DNA from: Phycisphaeraceae bacterium
Lineage (GTDB): Bacteria; Planctomycetota; Phycisphaerae; Phycisphaerales; UBA1924
Direction: 5' to 3'
Length of the DNA stretch: 64,000 nt
Assembly: GCA_020639235.1 (NCBI GenBank)
Contig: JACKHC010000001.1
Coordinates: forward strand, 1,054,001 to 1,118,000
A program made the position numbers and the translations under genes. The notes below the pieces were generated by a model. That model was not told the origin of the DNA. It saw only the letters and a program-made list of their open reading frames with translations, and made no database searches. This document shows positions 43,897 to 53,688 of the stretch, one piece after another (positions within the stretch are counted from its first letter, which is position 1; every line of letters begins with the position of its first letter).

Positions 43897-44660
43897 GCAC
43901 ACGCCCGCAACGAATCCCGTCCATCGTCGCCCGCGTGGTCGCAGCAGCGGCCCTCAGCGCCGGCGCATGGCTCGCCGGGTGCACCTCCGGCGCCAAGCAG
44001 GCCGATATCGACGCCGCCCGCGCCAACGCGGTCGAAGCCGCCCGCGCCGACGCCGCCGACCCCGCCTACATCCTCGAACCTGGCGATGAACTCGCCATCC
44101 GGTTCTTCTACAACGAAGAACTCGACGCGCAGGTCATCATCCGCCCCGACGGGTCGGTCGCGCTCTCCCTCATCGGAGAAGTCCAGGCCGCCGGGCGCTC
44201 CATCCCAGAACTCACCGCCATGCTCCGCGAGCAGTACGAACCCTTCGTCCGACTCCCCGATGTCACCGTCAATGTCCTGACCTTCGGCTCGCGCGTCGCC
44301 TATGTCGGCGGCGAGGTCCGCAGGCCCGGCGTCGTCGGGATCACGCCCCGCATGACCGTCTTGCAATGCGTTATGGCCGCCGGCGGCGCAACCGACGCCG
44401 GCGATTTCAAGAAGATCGTCGTTGTCCGCGATCAGGGCACACAAGAGCCGCTCATCATGATGCTCGATCTCGATCAGGGCATCGAGAAGCTGGCATCCAT
44501 GAACGACCTGACCCTCCACTCGCGCGACATCGTATTCGTCCCCAAGACCGGAATCGCCCGCGCCAATCAGTTCGTCCGCGAGTACATCCGCGACCTCCTC
44601 CCCATCCAGTCGAGTTTCAACCTCCAGTATCAGTTCACCAACTTCGCATCACTCCCATGA
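43893..44660 (+). CDS. Wza-type polysaccharide export lipoprotein
   Basis: A 255-residue outer-membrane polysaccharide export protein. A signal peptide with lipobox LAGC (Cys30) is followed by the Poly_export domain (YILEPGDELAIRFFYNEELD...VIIRPDGSVALSLIGEVQAA). A SLBB-type domain follows (AYVGGEVRRPGVVGI...TVLQCVMAAGGAT), and then DLTLHSRDIVFVPKT. It forms the periplasm-to-surface channel for the polymer with the Wzz-type protein that follows by ATGA overlap. Confidence 0.92.
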   Translation: MSTRPQRIPSIVARVVAAAALSAGAWLAGCTSGAKQADIDAARANAVEAARADAADPAYILEPGDELAIRFFYNEELDAQVIIRPDGSVALSLIGEVQAAGRSIPELTAMLREQYEPFVRLPDVTVNVLTFGSRVAYVGGEVRRPGVVGITPRMTVLQCVMAAGGATDAGDFKKIVVVRDQGTQEPLIMMLDLDQGIEKLASMNDLTLHSRDIVFVPKTGIARANQFVREYIRDLLPIQSSFNLQYQFTNFASLP

Positions 44661-46240
44661 ATATCCCCGGCGAACAACCCGGCACCTCCGCCTCGGACGA
44701 TCGTTTCGGCCTGGACTTCACCATCCTCCAGGACATCGTCTCCGTCCTCCGCAGGCGCAAACTCATCATCGCCGCCGTCACCGTCGGCGTCGTACTCTCC
44801 GCATTCGCGGCGCTCTACTACCTCACCGAGCAATACCAGTCCGAGGCACGCTTGCTCGTCATCCTCGGGCGCGAGAACACCGAAGTCCCCCTCACCGTCG
44901 AAAAGGGCGATGTCTTCACGAGCGGCGTCCAGGAAGAGGAAGTCAACTCCTATGTCGAACTGCTCAAGTCGCCCATGGTCGTCGGCGAAGCCGTGGACCT
45001 CGTAGGAGTCGACAAGTTCTCCTTCCCCCTCCCCGAGCCCAAGACCTTCATCCAGAAGGTCAAGCACGCCGTCAAATGGACCTCGCGCGCCGCCAAGAAG
45101 GAAGTCCAGAACGCGCTGATCGCGCTGGACCTCAAGAAACGCCTCACCGACCGCGAGAAGGTCGTCAAACTGGTCCAGGGAGCCCTCACAGTCGAGCGCG
45201 AGGGCTCATCCAATGTCATCCGCGTGTCCCTCCGCCTCCCCTCCCAGTCGCTCTCGCAGGAAACGCTCGAGCAGATCCTCGCACGCTACTTCGTCCATCA
45301 CATCGAACTGCGACAGTCCACCAGCATCCTCGAAGTATTCAACACGCAGATGCAGGACTACCGCCGCCTGATGGAAGAGGCGCAGGCCAACACCATCGAT
45401 ATCCGAAACGAGTGGGGGATCAGCGCCGCCGACACCCAGCGCATCGACCTGCTGGCGCGAATCAGCGCGCTGGAGTCCCAGGTCGATGAGCAGTCCAGCC
45501 AACTCGCGGCACGCACACGCGAGCGCCAGACCACCCTCGCCGCGCTCCAGTCAGTGCCGAAAGACCTCGTCACCGCGCGCACCAGCGAACCGAACCCGTC
45601 GGTCCTCTCCATCAAGCAGGCGATCATGGAGAAGCGCCTCGATCAGATCAACCTCACCGGACGCTACAAGCCCGGCTTCCCGCTGCTCGACACGATCGAG
45701 ACATCGATCCGCGAACTCAGCGATCTGCTCACCACCGAGAGCCCCAGGCGCGAAGGCGATGTCGTCACCGTCCCGCACCCGTCACGCCTGAGTCTCGAAC
45801 AGAGTCTCCTCGATCTCGATGTCACGATCTCCGGCTTCGCAACCTCGATCGAGGCGAAGCGCGCCCAGGTCCTCGGGCTCCGCGGGATGCTCGACAAAGT
45901 CGATCAGGGCGGCGATCGCCTCCGCTTGGCCGAACTCGATCTCTCCGTCGCCGAGCAGCGCTATCTGGAGAACGCCAAGCGATTGACGCAGGCCCAGATA
46001 TCGGAACAGTTCGACAAGATGCGCGTCGCCAACGTCCGGCAACTCAGCCCGCCGACAACCGCGCCAGAGCCGGTATTCCCAAAAAAAATCCTGATACTCG
46101 GGATCTCCGTGCTCGGCGGCCTGATGCTCGGAGGCGGATTGGCGCTGGTTCTTGAATGGCTCGATGATACGATTCGCTCACCGCGAGACCTGCAGACCGC
46201 CGGTGTGCCGTATCTCGGTTCGTTCGCCGTTCGTAGGTAG
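44657..46240 (+). CDS. Wzz/chain-length determinant (GumC-type)
   Basis: Predicted 527-residue inner-membrane polysaccharide co-polymerase. It has an N-terminal Wzz domain with the first membrane helix (LIIAAVTVGVVLSAFAALYY, about 37-56), a long periplasmic coiled-coil region (about 210-450), and a second helix near 480-505 (LILGISVLGGLMLGGGLALV). It ends about 20 residues later at VPYLGSFAVRR, exactly where fused tyrosine-kinase domains usually begin. The kinase is thus absent; the degenerate ATPase at 41882 may be its split remnant. Confidence 0.9.
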   Translation: MNIPGEQPGTSASDDRFGLDFTILQDIVSVLRRRKLIIAAVTVGVVLSAFAALYYLTEQYQSEARLLVILGRENTEVPLTVEKGDVFTSGVQEEEVNSYVELLKSPMVVGEAVDLVGVDKFSFPLPEPKTFIQKVKHAVKWTSRAAKKEVQNALIALDLKKRLTDREKVVKLVQGALTVEREGSSNVIRVSLRLPSQSLSQETLEQILARYFVHHIELRQSTSILEVFNTQMQDYRRLMEEAQANTIDIRNEWGISAADTQRIDLLARISALESQVDEQSSQLAARTRERQTTLAALQSVPKDLVTARTSEPNPSVLSIKQAIMEKRLDQINLTGRYKPGFPLLDTIETSIRELSDLLTTESPRREGDVVTVPHPSRLSLEQSLLDLDVTISGFATSIEAKRAQVLGLRGMLDKVDQGGDRLRLAELDLSVAEQRYLENAKRLTQAQISEQFDKMRVANVRQLSPPTTAPEPVFPKKILILGISVLGGLMLGGGLALVLEWLDDTIRSPRDLQTAGVPYLGSFAVRR

Positions 46241-46274
46241 TCGTTGGCAGTATCGCGCGAAGGAGGGTGGGATC

Positions 46275-49200
46275 GTGTGCCGCCGGATGGGGTATCGAAC
46301 AACGCGACCGGGCGCGGTTCGCGGTGCGATCCGCACCGCGATCGTCGCGCTGGCGCTGCTCGCCCCGATCTTGGCGTCCACACCATCGACCGCCACCACG
46401 CCCGTCCCGCCCGGCCAGTGGGAGCCCATCGGCCCCCGAGCCGCAACCATCTTCTCCCTCGCCCGTGATCCCTTGGACAACGGGCGTCTCCTCGCCGGGA
46501 CGCATTTCGGCGGCCTCTACCTGAGCACCGACGGCGGCCTCACCTGGAGCCACCTCGAAACGCCCTTCTCCGACGACGGCGTCTTCGATGTCCGCTTCGC
46601 GCCATCCGCGCCGCAGCGAATCTACGCCGGTACCGAGGGCCACGGCGTCTACCGGAGCACGGACAACGGCGCAACATGGCAGCAGATCAACCAAGGGCTG
46701 ACGATCGACGCCGTGCGCTCGCTCGCGATCGATCCCTATAACGCACAGACCGTCCTCGCCGGCGGGTTCGAGGGGCTGTTCCGCTCCAGCGACGCCGGCA
46801 CGACATGGACCCCCGTCACCAACGCGCCCGATCCATTCCCCGTCGCCGCGATGGTGTTCGATCCCGTGGACGCGGGCGTTGTCTACGCGGCGACGCAGGG
46901 CGCGGGCATCTACAAGAGCCAGGACGCCGGGCAGTCATGGTCGCAGTTCTCGCTCGGAATCGGCGACCGCACCATGACATCCATTTCCTTCGATGTGAAT
47001 AACCCCGATCGCCTGCTCGCCTCCGCGACCGAGGGCGTCTTCGCGCTGCTCCGGGGCAAGTCAAAGTGGCTCGACATAAGCGAGGGGCTCCCCGGTGGCG
47101 GCGCCGTCGGCGTCAATACCGTCGCGGGAGACGACCGCGTCTTCGCATCAAACGCACTCGGCGTCTTTGTCTGGCCGGACGTCTCGGGCGACTCCAGCAA
47201 GAAACCGCTCAACGCCGGCGCCGAGGCGAGTGCGAAGAAGGGCCGCCTCTCAACCCGCCGGGGCGCCACCGCCGAACCGTCCAGATGGTCACGCTGGTTC
47301 CGGGGCGGCGGCGCGCGATTCGTCGCCGCCGACACAACCGGATCGCTCATCCATGTCGCCACTACATTCGACATGTTCAGCGTCACGGGAGACGCCGGCA
47401 AGACCTTCTTTCCCGCCGACCGCGGCATGCAGAATCTCTTCTGCGGCGCGCTCGCGACCATGAGCGCCAAGGGCATCACCGGTATCTACGCCGGGACCGG
47501 CAACGACATCCGCGCCACCTCCGAACTCTACATCTCGAACGATGCGCTCGACTGGGAGTCGCAGGCCAACACCATCGGCGCGGTCTTCGAACTCACACCC
47601 GACCCGTCCAACCCCGGAACGCTCTACGCGGGCACCGAGAACCTCGGGATCCTCCGCACAACCAACTTCGGTATGGATTGGGACGCACGCTCCGACGGCC
47701 TCGTCCCGCCGCGCATCGCCACGCTCGACCAGGGGCCGGCGGCCCGACCGACCCTCTACGCCGGGACCAACGCCGGAGTCTTCGTGAGCCGCGACGAAGG
47801 CGCCAACTGGACCGGGCGATTCCAGAGCCAGAACCCCGCCACAATCAACACGATCCGCGCCGACCAGGACTTCGTCGGATGGGTCTACTACGGCACCGCC
47901 GACGGACGCATCTTCCGCTCGCAGGACAACGGGCAGCAATTCTTCCAGATCTGGTCCGCGCCCTCCGATGACCCCATCCAGCAGATCGACATCTCGCCAT
48001 TCAATCTGATTTATTGTGTCGGTGCCAGCGGCGCGCTCTACGCGAGCGACAACCCCGGCCAGAACTTCTTCCAGCGCGGCCAGGCCGACATCCAGCACGA
48101 TGTGCTCTGCATCGCCGCCGATCAGTCAAGACCCTGGATCGCGTTCGTCGGCACAAGATTCGGAGGCGTCTACCGCACCGGCTCATCGGCCATCGATTGG
48201 GAAAACCGCTCAAACGGAATCGACACCGACGCAAGCGTATTCGCCATCGCCGTCGATCGTTCCGACCCCGACACCATCTACGCCGGGTCGAGCGGCAAAG
48301 TCTACAAGTCCACCGACGAAGGGCTCTCCTGGACGCCGCACATCATCACCGGCGCGGGCGAGTCGCCCGTCGTGCGGCTCCGCGTCGATCCCCACGACCC
48401 GAACATCCTCTACGCCCAACTGATCGACCCCGGCAGCGCCGTGGTCAATGGCGCGAGCGCGGCGGGCGTGTACCGCTCAGACGACGCCGGCGCAACATGG
48501 ACACGCCTGAACAACGAGGGCACATTCGTCCCATCAAGCGGAGTCCTCCCGAGTGTCGATAAGCCCGGCGTGTTGTTCGTCGGATCGCAACTCAAAGGTA
48601 TTTTCACCAGCGATAATCACGGCCAAACGTGGAACGCATCCAACGACGGCATGACCCCCATCGTCCTCGGCATCGCGGTCGCGCCCGACAACGATCAGAT
48701 CGTGTACGCCGCAACCGTGGACGGCGGCGTATTCCGATCGGGCGACGCCGGCGAAACATGGGAGAACATCGGCCTCCGCGACTTCGCCGTCTTCCACATT
48801 TCCATCGACCCGTCCAACTCCTCGCGACTGTGGGCCAGCACATCCCTCGGCCCGATGCGTTCCGACGACGCCGGACAGACTTGGGGGCTGACCATCCAGG
48901 AGAACCCCTATGTGTTCTCCGTCGCATCGGACCCGACAGACCGATCGGTCGTGTTCGTGGGCGGCTTCGGGAGTCTTATGCGTTCCGACGACGCCGGGCA
49001 GACATGGAACTTCGCCGAGCAGGACCTCCCGCACAGAGGCGTCAACGCCATCGCGATCGACCCCAACGACCGCACCGTCTTCGCCGGGTTCGATGAGGGA
49101 GGCATATTCCGGAGTGAGAACTCGGGGCGCTCGTGGAAGAGCGTGGGCGGCGACACCTTCAATGGCCTCCGAGTCACGACTCTCGCCATCGACTCCGTCT

Positions 49201-50216
49201 CCGGCGATCTCTACGCGGGCGTCTGGGGCGGGATACTCAGGAGCACCGACCGAGGCGATACCTGGACCCCGATGTCGATCGGATTCGGTCAGGACTACCC
49301 GACCTCTATCGTTGTCCTCGATGTCGCGCCCGGTATCCCCATCCTTTATGTGAGCGTCGAGAACGAGCAGGGGCCAAAGGCCGATCCCGGCGCGCCGATC
49401 TACCGCTCGCTCGACGGCGGCCAAGCATGGGAACTCATCTCCGGCGGAATCCTCGAGAACGACGCCGTCCGAGTCATCGCCCCGACCAACGGCCCGCCCG
49501 GTGTACTTTTCGCCGCAACCGAATCGTGCGTCTATCGATCCATCGACTACGGCACCACATGGTCGCCCCGCACCGCGATCCCGGGCGCAACCATCCTCGA
49601 TCTTTCCATCGATGATGGCTCCGCCACCGGATTATTCGCGGCCACGGATATCGGAGTCTTCCGCTCCGATGACGCCGGCGCCACATGGTCTCCCGCGCCC
49701 ATCGATCCCGACTCACCCGCCACGCCGCAGGCGCAGCGTCTCGCGCCGGGCGCCGGCGCTGGCAGCGCCTACGCCGGCACAACCCTGCACGGGCTCTACG
49801 CAACGACCGACTCCGGCGCAACCTGGGACTTCGGCGTCTCCGAGGACCTCTCCGTCGTCGTCCCCTACGCCATCGCCGTCTCACCACTCGATCCAAATCG
49901 CATCGTCGCCGCAACCGGCTTTCAGGGCGTCGTAGGATCGGATGACGGCGGCCGCACCTGGTCATTCCTGAATAACGATCTCGACGCTGTGCGGATGTTT
50001 ACCATCACGCTCGATCCTCTGAACCCCGACACCATCTACGCGACGAGCGACGGCGACGGCGTCTGGGTGAGCGATAACGCCGGAGCATCATGGTCCCCGC
50101 TCAACGACGGGCTCTTCCATCGATTCGTCACCGCCTTCACCATCGACATCAACGACCACAACACCCTGTACGCTGGCACCGAAGGCGGCGGAGTTTTCAG
50201 GATGAGGCGCCGATGA
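46275..50216 (+). CDS. Giant secreted Asp-box (BNR) repeat protein
   Basis: Predicted 1313-residue exported protein with a signal peptide (TAIVALALLAPILASTPSTA). Roughly twenty Asp-box motifs (S-x-D-x-G-x-T-W, such as SDDAGATW, STDGGLTW, SDNHGQTW) recur every 45-60 residues, each preceded by D-P...T-I/L-Y-A-G strands. This predicts consecutive seven- to ten-bladed beta-propellers as in sialidase/sortilin (VPS10-like) folds. No sialidase catalytic Arg-triad or Tyr is apparent. The GTG start has an AGGAGG site. Sitting between Wzz and Wzy, it may bind or anchor the exported polysaccharide. Confidence 0.8.
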   Translation: MCRRMGYRTTRPGAVRGAIRTAIVALALLAPILASTPSTATTPVPPGQWEPIGPRAATIFSLARDPLDNGRLLAGTHFGGLYLSTDGGLTWSHLETPFSDDGVFDVRFAPSAPQRIYAGTEGHGVYRSTDNGATWQQINQGLTIDAVRSLAIDPYNAQTVLAGGFEGLFRSSDAGTTWTPVTNAPDPFPVAAMVFDPVDAGVVYAATQGAGIYKSQDAGQSWSQFSLGIGDRTMTSISFDVNNPDRLLASATEGVFALLRGKSKWLDISEGLPGGGAVGVNTVAGDDRVFASNALGVFVWPDVSGDSSKKPLNAGAEASAKKGRLSTRRGATAEPSRWSRWFRGGGARFVAADTTGSLIHVATTFDMFSVTGDAGKTFFPADRGMQNLFCGALATMSAKGITGIYAGTGNDIRATSELYISNDALDWESQANTIGAVFELTPDPSNPGTLYAGTENLGILRTTNFGMDWDARSDGLVPPRIATLDQGPAARPTLYAGTNAGVFVSRDEGANWTGRFQSQNPATINTIRADQDFVGWVYYGTADGRIFRSQDNGQQFFQIWSAPSDDPIQQIDISPFNLIYCVGASGALYASDNPGQNFFQRGQADIQHDVLCIAADQSRPWIAFVGTRFGGVYRTGSSAIDWENRSNGIDTDASVFAIAVDRSDPDTIYAGSSGKVYKSTDEGLSWTPHIITGAGESPVVRLRVDPHDPNILYAQLIDPGSAVVNGASAAGVYRSDDAGATWTRLNNEGTFVPSSGVLPSVDKPGVLFVGSQLKGIFTSDNHGQTWNASNDGMTPIVLGIAVAPDNDQIVYAATVDGGVFRSGDAGETWENIGLRDFAVFHISIDPSNSSRLWASTSLGPMRSDDAGQTWGLTIQENPYVFSVASDPTDRSVVFVGGFGSLMRSDDAGQTWNFAEQDLPHRGVNAIAIDPNDRTVFAGFDEGGIFRSENSGRSWKSVGGDTFNGLRVTTLAIDSVSGDLYAGVWGGILRSTDRGDTWTPMSIGFGQDYPTSIVVLDVAPGIPILYVSVENEQGPKADPGAPIYRSLDGGQAWELISGGILENDAVRVIAPTNGPPGVLFAATESCVYRSIDYGTTWSPRTAIPGATILDLSIDDGSATGLFAATDIGVFRSDDAGATWSPAPIDPDSPATPQAQRLAPGAGAGSAYAGTTLHGLYATTDSGATWDFGVSEDLSVVVPYAIAVSPLDPNRIVAATGFQGVVGSDDGGRTWSFLNNDLDAVRMFTITLDPLNPDTIYATSDGDGVWVSDNAGASWSPLNDGLFHRFVTAFTIDINDHNTLYAGTEGGGVFRMRRR

Positions 50217-50238
50217 TCCTGACCGGGGCCCATCGCGC

Positions 50239-51786
50239 ATGAGCCGCATCGGACGCACCCTCTCCGCCCCCTCCGGCGCCGTCGCGCTGGCACTCGCGCT
50301 CGCGGTCGGCCTCATCGCCGGGCTCGTGCTCGTGCTCATCGCGGCGCGCATGTCGCCCCTCGTGGCGCTCGGCGCCGCGATGGGCGTCGGCGGAACGCTC
50401 TGCCTGCTCAAGTACCCCCACTGGGGTCTCTACGCGCTGGCGTTCATCGTGCCCGCCGAGCGTTTCGGTCGCATCAGCGACGACACAAGCAGCTTCTCGC
50501 TCTCGGTCACGCGCGCCCTCGGCTTCCTCATGTTCGCGATCCTCGTCACCCACCGGCTCACCGGCCGCAAGGGATTCTTCATCAGCATGCCGCTCATGCT
50601 CTGGACCGCCTTCGTCGGTGTCGGCATCCTCACCCTGCTCCACACCTCCGACCTCATCCCCGGTGTCAAGATCGCCTCGGGATACGTCGGCAACATCCTC
50701 TTCCTCCTCATCATCACCAACCTCGCGCTCACCGACCGACCCGAAGAAACCAAGCGCCATGTCTACATGTGCATCGTGTCGTGGCTCCTGGCCTCCACGC
50801 TCATCGCGCTGTACTCGATCTACGACTGGCACCTCGGCAGCGGACGCTCGGGCGGCATTCCGCTGGGAGATGTCGATCCGCAGGCCGGCGCCCAGCTCGC
50901 CCAATACCGCTGGACCACCATCTGGGAGGACCGCGCCGAACTCGAGACACTCGGCGGCTCCATCCGCCGGTCGATGGGCTCAACCTCCCACGCCGCGGTG
51001 TTCGGCATCAACCTCATCATGACCGTGCCCTTCTTCCTCTGGGTCATCCGCGTGTGCAAAACCCGGTGGGTGCAACTCGCCTCGTGGGCCGCGCTCGGCG
51101 CCACGATGTACTGCGTCCTGCTCAGCAACACCCGCGCCGCCCTCCTCATGGCCGCCGGAACGCTCGGGCTCTGCGTTATCACCGGCCTCGTCCGCGTCAC
51201 CATCTGGATGATCCTCGGCCTCATCGCCGCCATCGCCGCGATCCCACTCTTCGTGCCCGTCGACATCTTCGAACGAATCCTCGACTTCTCCAACTACACC
51301 GTCGGCAAGTCCGAAGCCATGCGAATCCGGATCGAATACTGGTGGGCCGGCTACAGAGCCATCGCCGATCACTTCCTCCTCGGGTGCGGCCTGGCCAACG
51401 AAAAAATCGGCCTTGAGTATCTCACCCATCCCATCGAGGGACGATCCCACATGCACAACATGTACATCCAGTCCGCCATGGATGTCGGCGTCTTCGGCAT
51501 GTGGCTCCTCTTCGCGTTCATGGCGTCGGTCGCACTCCGCTGCCAACGCGGCCGGGCAGCATTCCGTAAACTCAACGAAGCGCCCGAATACTGGATGATG
51601 ACCGCCTCCCTCATCCTCCTCATCTCCGTGTATGTCTACGCGCTGCAGGTCGATGTCTTCTACTTCCCGCTCAAGGGCTTCTGGCTCATCGCAGGACTCA
51701 TCATCGTTATGACACGTGTCGCACATCTCGAGTCCCGCGCCCGCGCCGCAACACCGCCCGTGACGGAGATCCGTTCCGATGAGTGA
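50239..51786 (+). CDS. O-antigen polymerase/ligase-like membrane protein
   Basis: A 515-residue protein with about 11-12 membrane helices beginning at residue 14 (AVALALALAVGLIAGLVLVL). The large loop before the last helices and the motif GRSHMHNMYIQSAMDVGVFG match the Wzy_C/WaaL family, whose loop histidine is important for activity. It probably polymerises lipid-linked repeats or ligates the chain. The start follows the propeller gene by 22 bases; its end overlaps the next gene by eight. Confidence 0.88.
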   Translation: MSRIGRTLSAPSGAVALALALAVGLIAGLVLVLIAARMSPLVALGAAMGVGGTLCLLKYPHWGLYALAFIVPAERFGRISDDTSSFSLSVTRALGFLMFAILVTHRLTGRKGFFISMPLMLWTAFVGVGILTLLHTSDLIPGVKIASGYVGNILFLLIITNLALTDRPEETKRHVYMCIVSWLLASTLIALYSIYDWHLGSGRSGGIPLGDVDPQAGAQLAQYRWTTIWEDRAELETLGGSIRRSMGSTSHAAVFGINLIMTVPFFLWVIRVCKTRWVQLASWAALGATMYCVLLSNTRAALLMAAGTLGLCVITGLVRVTIWMILGLIAAIAAIPLFVPVDIFERILDFSNYTVGKSEAMRIRIEYWWAGYRAIADHFLLGCGLANEKIGLEYLTHPIEGRSHMHNMYIQSAMDVGVFGMWLLFAFMASVALRCQRGRAAFRKLNEAPEYWMMTASLILLISVYVYALQVDVFYFPLKGFWLIAGLIIVMTRVAHLESRARAATPPVTEIRSDE

Positions 51787-52729
51787 TTCCAGCCGCGTCG
51801 ATGCGGCCGTGATCATCGTGGGCGTCAACGCACGCCGCTTCGTCGCGCAATGCGTCGAGTCCGTCCGCAACGCCGACTGGGCCGGCTATTCCCACCATGT
51901 CATCTACTGCGACAACGGCTCCACCGACGGCACGCTCGAACTCCTCGCCTCAGAGTACCCGTGGGTCGAGACCATCGCCAACGGAAAGAACCTCGGGTAT
52001 TGCATCGCCGCCAATATCGGCGCCAAACGCGCCGACGCCCGCTACTTCATCTTCATCAACGACGACACCATCATTCAGGGCGATGCGCTCGCCCGGCTCG
52101 TCCGCTACATGGACGACTACCCCGACGCCGCGACCGTCGGCAGCCGCCTCGTCTTCCCCGACGGCCGCGATCAATGGTCCGGACGGCGCTTCCCCGACAT
52201 CATGGCGTCGATCTTCTCACGTCGCGGATGGCTCGTGAAAGTCTTCCCCAACCTCGGAACCGTCCGCGACTACCTCTGCAAGGACGGCGTCGAGCGCGGC
52301 GAGCCCTTCGATGTCGATTGGGTCTCCGCCGCCGGGCACATCGTCCGTCCCGAGCACTTCTGGGCGGTGGGGGGGTACGCCGAAGATTACTACTACTGGC
52401 ACGAGATGGTCATCTGCCACCGCCTCAAGCAGAAGGGCTGGCGCGTCGTGCTCGATCCGAAGTCGGTCATCATCCACTACGAGGGTTTCGGCTCCGGCCC
52501 GCGCCCTTTCAAGAAACTCCGCTTCCATATCATCGACTTCCACATCGGCGCCTACCGCGCATACAAAGAAGTCCACAAACTGCGCGCCTGGAGCCCGATC
52601 AGCATCTTCTGCGCTGTCGCGCTCACCGGGCGCGCCGCGCTCCTCCTCGTCATCGCCGCGGTAAAGTGCTCGTGGAACGCCATCCGACCCCCACAACAAC
52701 CGCTACCCGTCACACAGACCAACGCATGA
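51779..52729 (+). CDS. GT2-family glycosyltransferase
   Basis: A 316-residue GT-A enzyme of family 2: DAAVIIVGVNARRFVAQCVE at the start, the donor site DNGSTDGTLELL, and the DxD-like INDDT in YFIFINDDTIIQG. A GGYAEDYYYWHEMVICHRLK segment is the acceptor/base region. A hydrophobic C-terminal stretch (ISIFCAVALTGRAALLLVIA) may tether it to the membrane. It resembles rhamnosyltransferase-type GT2 enzymes, which would fit the dTDP-sugar genes nearby. Confidence 0.9.
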   Translation: MSDSSRVDAAVIIVGVNARRFVAQCVESVRNADWAGYSHHVIYCDNGSTDGTLELLASEYPWVETIANGKNLGYCIAANIGAKRADARYFIFINDDTIIQGDALARLVRYMDDYPDAATVGSRLVFPDGRDQWSGRRFPDIMASIFSRRGWLVKVFPNLGTVRDYLCKDGVERGEPFDVDWVSAAGHIVRPEHFWAVGGYAEDYYYWHEMVICHRLKQKGWRVVLDPKSVIIHYEGFGSGPRPFKKLRFHIIDFHIGAYRAYKEVHKLRAWSPISIFCAVALTGRAALLLVIAAVKCSWNAIRPPQQPLPVTQTNA

Positions 52730-53688
52730 ACGACCACAGACCAGCCCAACCGAGCCACAACGCGATCGACTTCCCGGTCAGGGTCGGGTGCCCGCTGTGC
52801 CGCCGCGATCTTCATGTCGAGTCGGACCGCATCCTCTGCGACCCATCGTGCGAACGATCCGATTGCCCCCGCGCCTTCGACCTCGAAGACGGCTTCCCCA
52901 ATCTCATCATCGGCGAGCGCTTCGAGGATGACAGCTCGGACGAACTCCTGGGCGGCGAAGAAAACAACTCGTCCTACACCGTTAACAACTATTGGGTCCC
53001 GCGATTCTCCGAAGTGCGCACAGCGAGCGGCCAGAAACTCCGCGTCCTCTCGCTCGGATGCGGCGCGGGCATGGAGATCGACATGCTCCGCGATGCCGGC
53101 TTCGACGCCGTCGGTATCGACAACGGCAACCGCACCCGCGTCTGGTCACGACGAACGCACAAGAACGCGCTGCTCATGGCCAATGGGATGCACCTCCCCT
53201 TCGATGATGAGACATTCGATGTCGCCTTCTGCGGCTGTGTCTTCCCGCATGTCGGCGTCGTCGGCGACTCCTTCAAGGTCTCCGACCGCTACTGGCAGGA
53301 CCGCCTCGCCGTCGCGAGCGAGATGACGCGCGTCGTCAAACGCGGCGGATCAATCTTCGTCAGCAGCCCCAACCGGCTGTTCCCCGTCGATCTCTTCCAC
53401 GGCCGCCCCATCGGCTCGTACAAACCACCGATCAATCCTCCGTGGCGACCCTTCCTCCTCTCGCGCCGCGATTACGCCCGCCTCTTCAAGGAGGCAGGGT
53501 GCCAGGGCCCGGCCAAGGCAATGTCCATCAAGGGCTACTGGGGATTCTGCCGGACCAGGACTTCCCTGCTGGGCCGCCTGATGAGCATCCCGGTCAAGAC
53601 GCTCTTCGCACTGGGGTCCTCTGGCGCTACTTCATTCCTGCGGAGTTCCCCCCTTCTCCCATGGATCGTCGTGCGGATCACCCGATGA
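52726..53688 (+). CDS. SAM-dependent methyltransferase with zinc-ribbon head
   Basis: Predicted 320-residue protein. Cysteine pairs in VGCPLCRRDLHVES and LCDPSCERSDCPRAFDL at residues 20-55 form a TRM112/zinc-ribbon-like head. A class I methyltransferase follows: motif I VLSLGCGAGMEIDML, then GFDAVGIDNG, MANGMHLPFDDETFDVAFCG and the late VVKRGGSIFVSSPN. It probably methylates a sugar or the chain end of the polymer. ATGA overlap with the GT2 gene. Confidence 0.87.
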   Translation: MNDHRPAQPSHNAIDFPVRVGCPLCRRDLHVESDRILCDPSCERSDCPRAFDLEDGFPNLIIGERFEDDSSDELLGGEENNSSYTVNNYWVPRFSEVRTASGQKLRVLSLGCGAGMEIDMLRDAGFDAVGIDNGNRTRVWSRRTHKNALLMANGMHLPFDDETFDVAFCGCVFPHVGVVGDSFKVSDRYWQDRLAVASEMTRVVKRGGSIFVSSPNRLFPVDLFHGRPIGSYKPPINPPWRPFLLSRRDYARLFKEAGCQGPAKAMSIKGYWGFCRTRTSLLGRLMSIPVKTLFALGSSGATSFLRSSPLLPWIVVRITR

